NCBI GenBank assembly: GCA_027484725.1
Contig: JAIXSK010000016.1
Span: 1-64,000, forward strand
Origin: Flavobacterium sp.
GTDB lineage: Bacteria; Bacteroidota; Bacteroidia; Flavobacteriales; Flavobacteriaceae
DNA length: 64,000 nt
Direction: 5' to 3'
Shown here: positions 63,007 to 64,000 of the stretch, piece by piece
Layout: each line of letters opens with the position of its first letter
Position numbering within the stretch: the first letter of the stretch is position 1
Position numbers and translations under genes: made by a program
The notes under the pieces: model-generated
Databases searched by the model: none
What the model saw: the letters and a program-made list of their open reading frames with translations, nothing else
Told to the model about the DNA's origin: nothing

Positions 63007-64000
63007 TTAGTTGATGATTTTCTTGGAACTTATTTTTCCGTTGTCAAGCGTTATTCGGGCCAGATAAACCCCGCGGGCAAAATTGAAAAGTGTTTTAAAT
63101 TGATTGCTTTGCGGCTCATAACGAGCAATTAGTTTTCCGGTGATATCATACATTTCAATGGTGTTGATGCGCGTATTGCTTTGCGCGAACAATTCGTGTT
63201 GCATGATACCTACACTTACATTCTGTTCATTAAAATCTATGTTAGACAATGCAGCAGTATTATTGTATTTGAGCACAAAGCGATTGTTGAAAACACCGGC
63301 CTCAGAAGTAAACACATACGGACTTTGTTTGAGGTTGTGCGTGAGGTTGAGTTGTAAGTCTTCAACAAAGATGTCTTGTGTTTCAAACATGCCGTCTACC
63401 GCGTCTAAACCAAATGAATAAGTGCCGTTATGCATAGCTTTGTAACCAATTGCAACTTGATCTTGTTGGTCAAAAGGCAATGGGCGGCCTTGGATTGAAA
63501 GGTGTCTGTCTGGGATGATCGAGTACAAAGTCATGCCGCTTGATTCATCCATTGGAGCACCATCATACAGGCGATCCCAACCCAAAGTTGCATCGGCTTT
63601 ATAGCCAACGAGAATTTGACTAAATCCGCCATTGTTGTCAATTAAATCTACCCAATAGCGGTGGTTGTTAGATACAGAAGCATTTCTGAAGAACTGATTG
63701 TTATTGCCAGCTACGCGCATTGAGTTTTTAAAGGTAACCGGTGTGGGTGAAGGTGCAGTTCCGCTGCTTTTGGCAAAGAAACCTTGTCCGACACCAATGA
63801 ATCCGTTAGGAACAGTTCCGCCGGTTCCTGCTTGAATACCGCGAAAGCCAACAGCACCCAAACTATTCCAAGCTGCGTAATCATTGTTGTTGTAGTTTAA
63901 GGCAAAAGTCCCATAAAAAGGATTCGGATTGGAAGCGCTGATAGGTGAGTTGTGTGTCCAAAAATAAATGGTACCGTCAATGACCGGTGTATTGGCAGGA
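63007..64000 (-). CDS. Type IX-secreted protein, C-terminal part (5' partial)
   Basis: The frame stays open to the right window edge, so the start is outside; the ORF track start at 63861 is an internal TTG. The last 75 residues form a type A sorting domain (INTIEMYDITGKLIARYEP, FARGVYLARITLDNGKISSKKIIN). The preceding part has VIDGTIYFWTHNS and repeated beta-strand sequence with no enzyme motif, as in surface adhesin-like proteins. Should use PorU/PorV for export. Confidence 0.8.
   Translation of the reverse strand, partial: PANTPVIDGTIYFWTHNSPISASNPNPFYGTFALNYNNNDYAAWNSLGAVGFRGIQAGTGGTVPNGFIGVGQGFFAKSSGTAPSPTPVTFKNSMRVAGNNNQFFRNASVSNNHRYWVDLIDNNGGFSQILVGYKADATLGWDRLYDGAPMDESSGMTLYSIIPDRHLSIQGRPLPFDQQDQVAIGYKAMHNGTYSFGLDAVDGMFETQDIFVEDLQLNLTHNLKQSPYVFTSEAGVFNNRFVLKYNNTAALSNIDFNEQNVSVGIMQHELFAQSNTRINTIEMYDITGKLIARYEPQSNQFKTLFNFARGVYLARITLDNGKISSKKIIN

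Overview
The window reads as a stretch of a Flavobacteriaceae (Bacteroidetes) chromosome. The gliding/type IX secretion set porV-porU-gldJ lies together, three proteins end in type IX sorting domains, several promoters fit the Flavobacterium form TTG-N17-23-TAnnTTTG, and start codons lack strong Shine-Dalgarno sequences. Apart from the first 2.5 kb it is ordinary core genome: about 55 protein genes, two tRNA-Val genes, no rRNA, no CRISPR array, no transposase and no phage gene.

The standout is positions 1-2501, a complete-looking diversity-generating retroelement (DGR) cut only at the 5' end of its target gene. The order is: target protein of the FISUMP/C-type-lectin-like class with the variable repeat (VR, 323-514) at its 3' end; a GC hairpin with a GTAA loop; a small four-helix-bundle accessory protein (Avd type); the template repeat (TR, 1060-1251); a second perfect hairpin; and a DGR-class reverse transcriptase (1299-2501) carrying the diagnostic IGNLTSQ and YVDD motifs. 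VR and TR are both 192 nt with no gaps. They differ at 30 positions, 29 of which are adenines in TR. That is the signature of adenine-specific mutagenic homing, and it implies the target has been diversified.

Layout after the DGR: M1 aminopeptidase and pyruvate dehydrogenase E2/E1-alpha (2.7-7.3 kb); cytidine deaminase, porV, porU, gldJ (7.4-15 kb); murF, two tRNA-Val, folC (15-18 kb); exbB-exbD with a convergent Gly-rich TonB-like gene (18-20.2 kb); an amino-acid dehydrogenase and a large secreted metalloprotease (20.2-25 kb); anmK, acyl-CoA dehydrogenase, a Crp-family regulator and a small redox/membrane operon (25-30.4 kb); a tightly coupled DinB / NRDE / ATP-grasp / LysE-like cassette (30.5-33.3 kb); a LytS/LytR-type two-component pair (33.3-37 kb); SDR, SprT-like and GDP-mannose genes (37.8-40.1 kb); mlaE-mlaF (40.1-41.7 kb); glycosyltransferase, duplicated WG-repeat genes around a methyltransferase, a KAS III-like enzyme, truncated haemoglobin and gcvP (42-49.6 kb); UbiA-like, secreted propeller protein, M3 peptidase, purE-purK, hpt, adk, CorC-like, obg, S46 peptidase and a partial secreted protein (49.7-64 kb).

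PorU and PorV process and carry the cargo proteins whose C-terminal sorting domains are seen at 24.8, 52.0 and 63.0 kb. Two dispersed intergenic repeat families, one with conserved arms around a variable hairpin, recur at gene ends and are the second unexplained pattern. All calls come from reading the sequence and the supplied ORFs; no database search was run.
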